7,143 nucleotides of DNA from Fusobacteriales bacterium (GTDB lineage: Bacteria > Fusobacteriota > Fusobacteriia > Fusobacteriales > Leptotrichiaceae), in NCBI GenBank assembly GCA_031285605.1, contig JAITVW010000240.1:1-7143 (forward strand), in the 5' to 3' direction. A model generated the notes under the pieces. The model saw only the letters and a list, made by a program, of their open reading frames with translations, did not search any database and was not told where the DNA came from. How positions within the stretch are numbered: position 1 is the first letter of the stretch; each line of letters starts with the position of its first letter. Made by a program: the position numbers and the translations under genes. Positions 5,871-7,143 of this stretch are shown piece by piece.

Positions 5871-5874
5871 TCAA

Positions 5875-6558
5875 ATGATAGATAAGCAAATGGTTTCCGG
5901 TCATCGGGAACGGCTGAGAAAAAGGTATTTGAAATCGGGAATAAACGGATTACAGGATTATGAAATAATTGAATTGCTGCTTACATATACAGTTTTGAGA
6001 AAAGATTGTAAAAATATTGCAAAACAGCTTCTGCTTAAATATAAAAATATAAATAATTTTTTTGCTTTAGATAAAAATGAATTTATTTCAAATAAAAATA
6101 TTTCAGAAAGAACATATGTACTGTTTAGGGTGATTGGAGATATTATTGAAAAAAAGTTATACAATGATATTTCAATTCAGAGAATAAAATTATCCAATAA
6201 TAAAAAGCTTATACAATATTTAAAATATAATCTCGGTTCCAAAAAAATTGAGATTTTTAAAGTTCTTTTTCTAAACACACAAAATGAACTGATAAAAGAT
6301 GAGAATCTTTTTTACGGAACACTTGATAAAAGTGCCGTACATCCCAGAGAATTTATCAAAAAAGTTTTGGATAATGATGCCAAGTCGGTTATACTCGTGC
6401 ATAATCACCCATCAGGTGCTCTGAAACCTTCTGAATCCGACATTCTCATTACTTCAAAACTAAAGCATTTATTGGAAAAACTGGAGATTAAACTGTTAGA
6501 TCACATAATAGTCAGTCCAAACGGCTATTTCAGTTTTTTAGAGGGAGGCATACTATGA
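5875..6558 (+). CDS. radC: RadC-family JAMM-domain protein (UPF0758)
   Basis: From ATG 5875 this is a 227-residue protein, the usual length for RadC. The N-terminal helix-hairpin-helix-like domain shows GHRERLRKRYLKSG (9-22) and DYEIIELLLTYTVLRKDCK (28-46), both hallmark blocks. The C-terminal JAB/MPN domain has FYGTLDKSAVHPREF (146-160) and the metal-binding motif HNHPSG...PSESD (176-189) with His176, His178 and Asp189 intact. RadC proteins were once linked to DNA repair, but that assignment was withdrawn, and the cellular role remains unclear; metal-dependent hydrolase activity is only suggested by the fold. Some copies ride on mobile elements. This one has its own promoter after a terminator and is coupled by a 4-base overlap to a PSP1 gene, which argues for a chromosomal operon rather than phage cargo. 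Confidence 0.95.
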   Translation: MIDKQMVSGHRERLRKRYLKSGINGLQDYEIIELLLTYTVLRKDCKNIAKQLLLKYKNINNFFALDKNEFISNKNISERTYVLFRVIGDIIEKKLYNDISIQRIKLSNNKKLIQYLKYNLGSKKIEIFKVLFLNTQNELIKDENLFYGTLDKSAVHPREFIKKVLDNDAKSVILVHNHPSGALKPSESDILITSKLKHLLEKLEIKLLDHIIVSPNGYFSFLEGGIL

Positions 6559-7061
6559 AATTAATAAATGTGAAATTTAGAAAAACTAAAAAAGTTTATC
6601 TGTTTAAAATTGATGATAATAATGATTATAGAAAAGGGGATACTGTAATCGTAGAAACTGCAAGAGGTGACCAAATTGGTATTATTATTAACGATGATGA
6701 TAATGCTATAGAAAGTGACGACGATGAATTAAAAGTAAGAGGAATAAAAAGAAAACTTTCCAGCGAAGAAATTGACAAACTGGAAATTCTTGATCAAAAG
6801 GCTGATAAAGCCTATTTTGTCTGTAAAAAAATTGTTAAAGAAATTCTTCCTGAAATGAATCTTGTCATTGGAGAGTATACTTTTGATGAAAGTAAGTTAA
6901 TCTTTTATTTTACTGCTGAAGGAAGACTTGATTTCAGGGAACTTGTAAAAGCAGTAAATAAAGAATTCAAAAAAAGAGTTGAGTTTTATCAAATAAAACC
7001 AAGCGATGAAGGGAGAATCCTAAGTGCTTTCGGAAAATATGGAAAAGAGCTTTATTGGTAA
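6555..7061 (+). CDS. PSP1-domain protein, RicT/YaaT-like, short form without the Cys motif
   Basis: This 168-residue protein matches the N-terminal and central parts of PSP1 proteins. GDTVIVETARGDQIGII (28-44) is the typical 'GDxVIVET-x-G-x-E-x-G' strand pair. MNLVIGEYTFDESKLIFYFT (101-120), followed by AEGRLDFREL (121-130), is the most conserved family block. RVEFYQI (141-147) follows. In RicT-type proteins the next stretch reads roughly GxGxCGRELCC and continues for about 100 residues. Here the protein ends in AFGKYGKELYW, so all three cysteines are replaced by Tyr, Tyr and Trp and the C-terminal region is absent. In Bacillus, RicT works with RicA and RicF in an iron-sulfur-carrying complex affecting RNA processing; the lack of cysteines makes that cluster role unlikely here. 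The ribosome site GAGGGAGG and a 4-base overlap with radC indicate coupling. Confidence 0.85.
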   Translation: MKLINVKFRKTKKVYLFKIDDNNDYRKGDTVIVETARGDQIGIIINDDDNAIESDDDELKVRGIKRKLSSEEIDKLEILDQKADKAYFVCKKIVKEILPEMNLVIGEYTFDESKLIFYFTAEGRLDFRELVKAVNKEFKKRVEFYQIKPSDEGRILSAFGKYGKELYW

Positions 7062-7143
7062 TCATAATAATGATATACGTGTCATAAATTTATATTTTGA
7101 GGCAGTGCAAAAAAGATACGACTTTGAAATAAATGATATTCTT
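7039..7143 (+). CDS. Unrecognised protein, 3' partial
   Basis: An open frame starts inside the end of the PSP1 gene (23-base overlap, +1 frame) and stays open to the window edge, 35 codons from ATG 7039. It reads MEKSFIGNHNNDIRVINLYF, then EAVQKRYDFEINDIL. This does not resemble the missing PSP1 C-terminus, so a simple frameshift of that gene is unlikely. An alternative GTG start at 7024 has a better ribosome site (AAGGGAG, 8 bases upstream); the ATG has only GGA four bases upstream. I do not recognise a family. Overlap and direction suggest the third gene of the operon, but with so little sequence it may be a chance frame. Confidence 0.45.
   Translation, partial: MEKSFIGNHNNDIRVINLYFEAVQKRYDFEINDIL

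Larger units (their letters stand above)
5574..5874. other. Gene-free AT-rich gap between the tail operon and radC
   Basis: I see no credible gene, tRNA or insertion sequence in these 301 bases on either strand. The gap holds the terminator at its left end, two weaker inverted repeats in the middle, and the radC promoter with a palindrome at its right end. It marks the change from phage structural genes to housekeeping-type genes, so a prophage attachment site could lie here. No duplicated core can be identified because the other prophage end is outside the window. Confidence 0.6.

Noticed and set aside
5857..5874. TTG start giving RadC six extra residues (MNWGDQ)
   Set aside because: Those codons consist of the ribosome binding site itself. 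ATG 5875 is correctly spaced from GGGGGGA and gives the usual RadC N-terminus.
1..7143. tRNA genes, CRISPR arrays, insertion sequences, integrase
   Set aside because: I looked for cloverleaf-like GC stems, regular short repeats, and transposase or recombinase motifs and saw none in the window.

Overview
The window is AT-rich bacterial DNA. It holds the distal baseplate, tail-fibre and holin end of a contractile-tail prophage (or a phage-derived tail particle), followed by a short housekeeping operon. Low GC, strong purine-rich ribosome binding sites, tightly packed genes and the style of the RadC and PSP1 proteins suggest a Fusobacteriota-type host (Sebaldella or Leptotrichia relatives). A low-GC Firmicute cannot be excluded from the sequence alone.

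Region 1 (1-2641), baseplate. The order is a 5'-truncated Gp138/gpV-like central spike, a gp25-like wedge protein, a baseplate J-like protein, and a Mu gp48/YmfQ/DUF2612-like protein. This is the Mu/P2-type order (gp45-46-47-48 in Mu). The genes abut or overlap, most have clear Shine-Dalgarno sites, and they read as one operon.

Region 2 (2628-5062), fibres. A 397-residue fibre/collar protein ends in a Gp10-C-like domain rich in His-x-His motifs. Two smaller paralogous proteins follow (267 and 134 residues). The two small ones share a nearly identical 58-residue N-terminus. A looser form of the same module lies near the N-terminus of the 397-residue fibre, so three consecutive genes appear to be built on one attachment module.

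Region 3 (5081-5624), lysis-like end. It contains a single-span membrane protein of 99 residues, a 57-residue BhlA/UviB-like holin candidate at 5400-5573, and a clean intrinsic terminator at 5591-5623. No endolysin lies between the fibres and the terminator.

Region 4 (5574-5874), gap. No gene is seen. After the terminator comes very AT-rich DNA with an imperfect hairpin, a 7-bp inverted repeat, a 9-bp direct repeat, a good promoter (TTGTTA-16-TATAAT with an extended -10) and an operator-like palindrome at the expected transcription start. This is the most likely stretch for the prophage/host junction, although no attachment site can be proven.

Region 5 (5875-7143), host-like operon. RadC (JAMM-domain UPF0758 protein) overlaps by 4 nt a PSP1/RicT-like protein. 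The latter stops exactly where the family's cysteine motif should be. An unrecognised reading frame then overlaps its 3' end and runs off the window.
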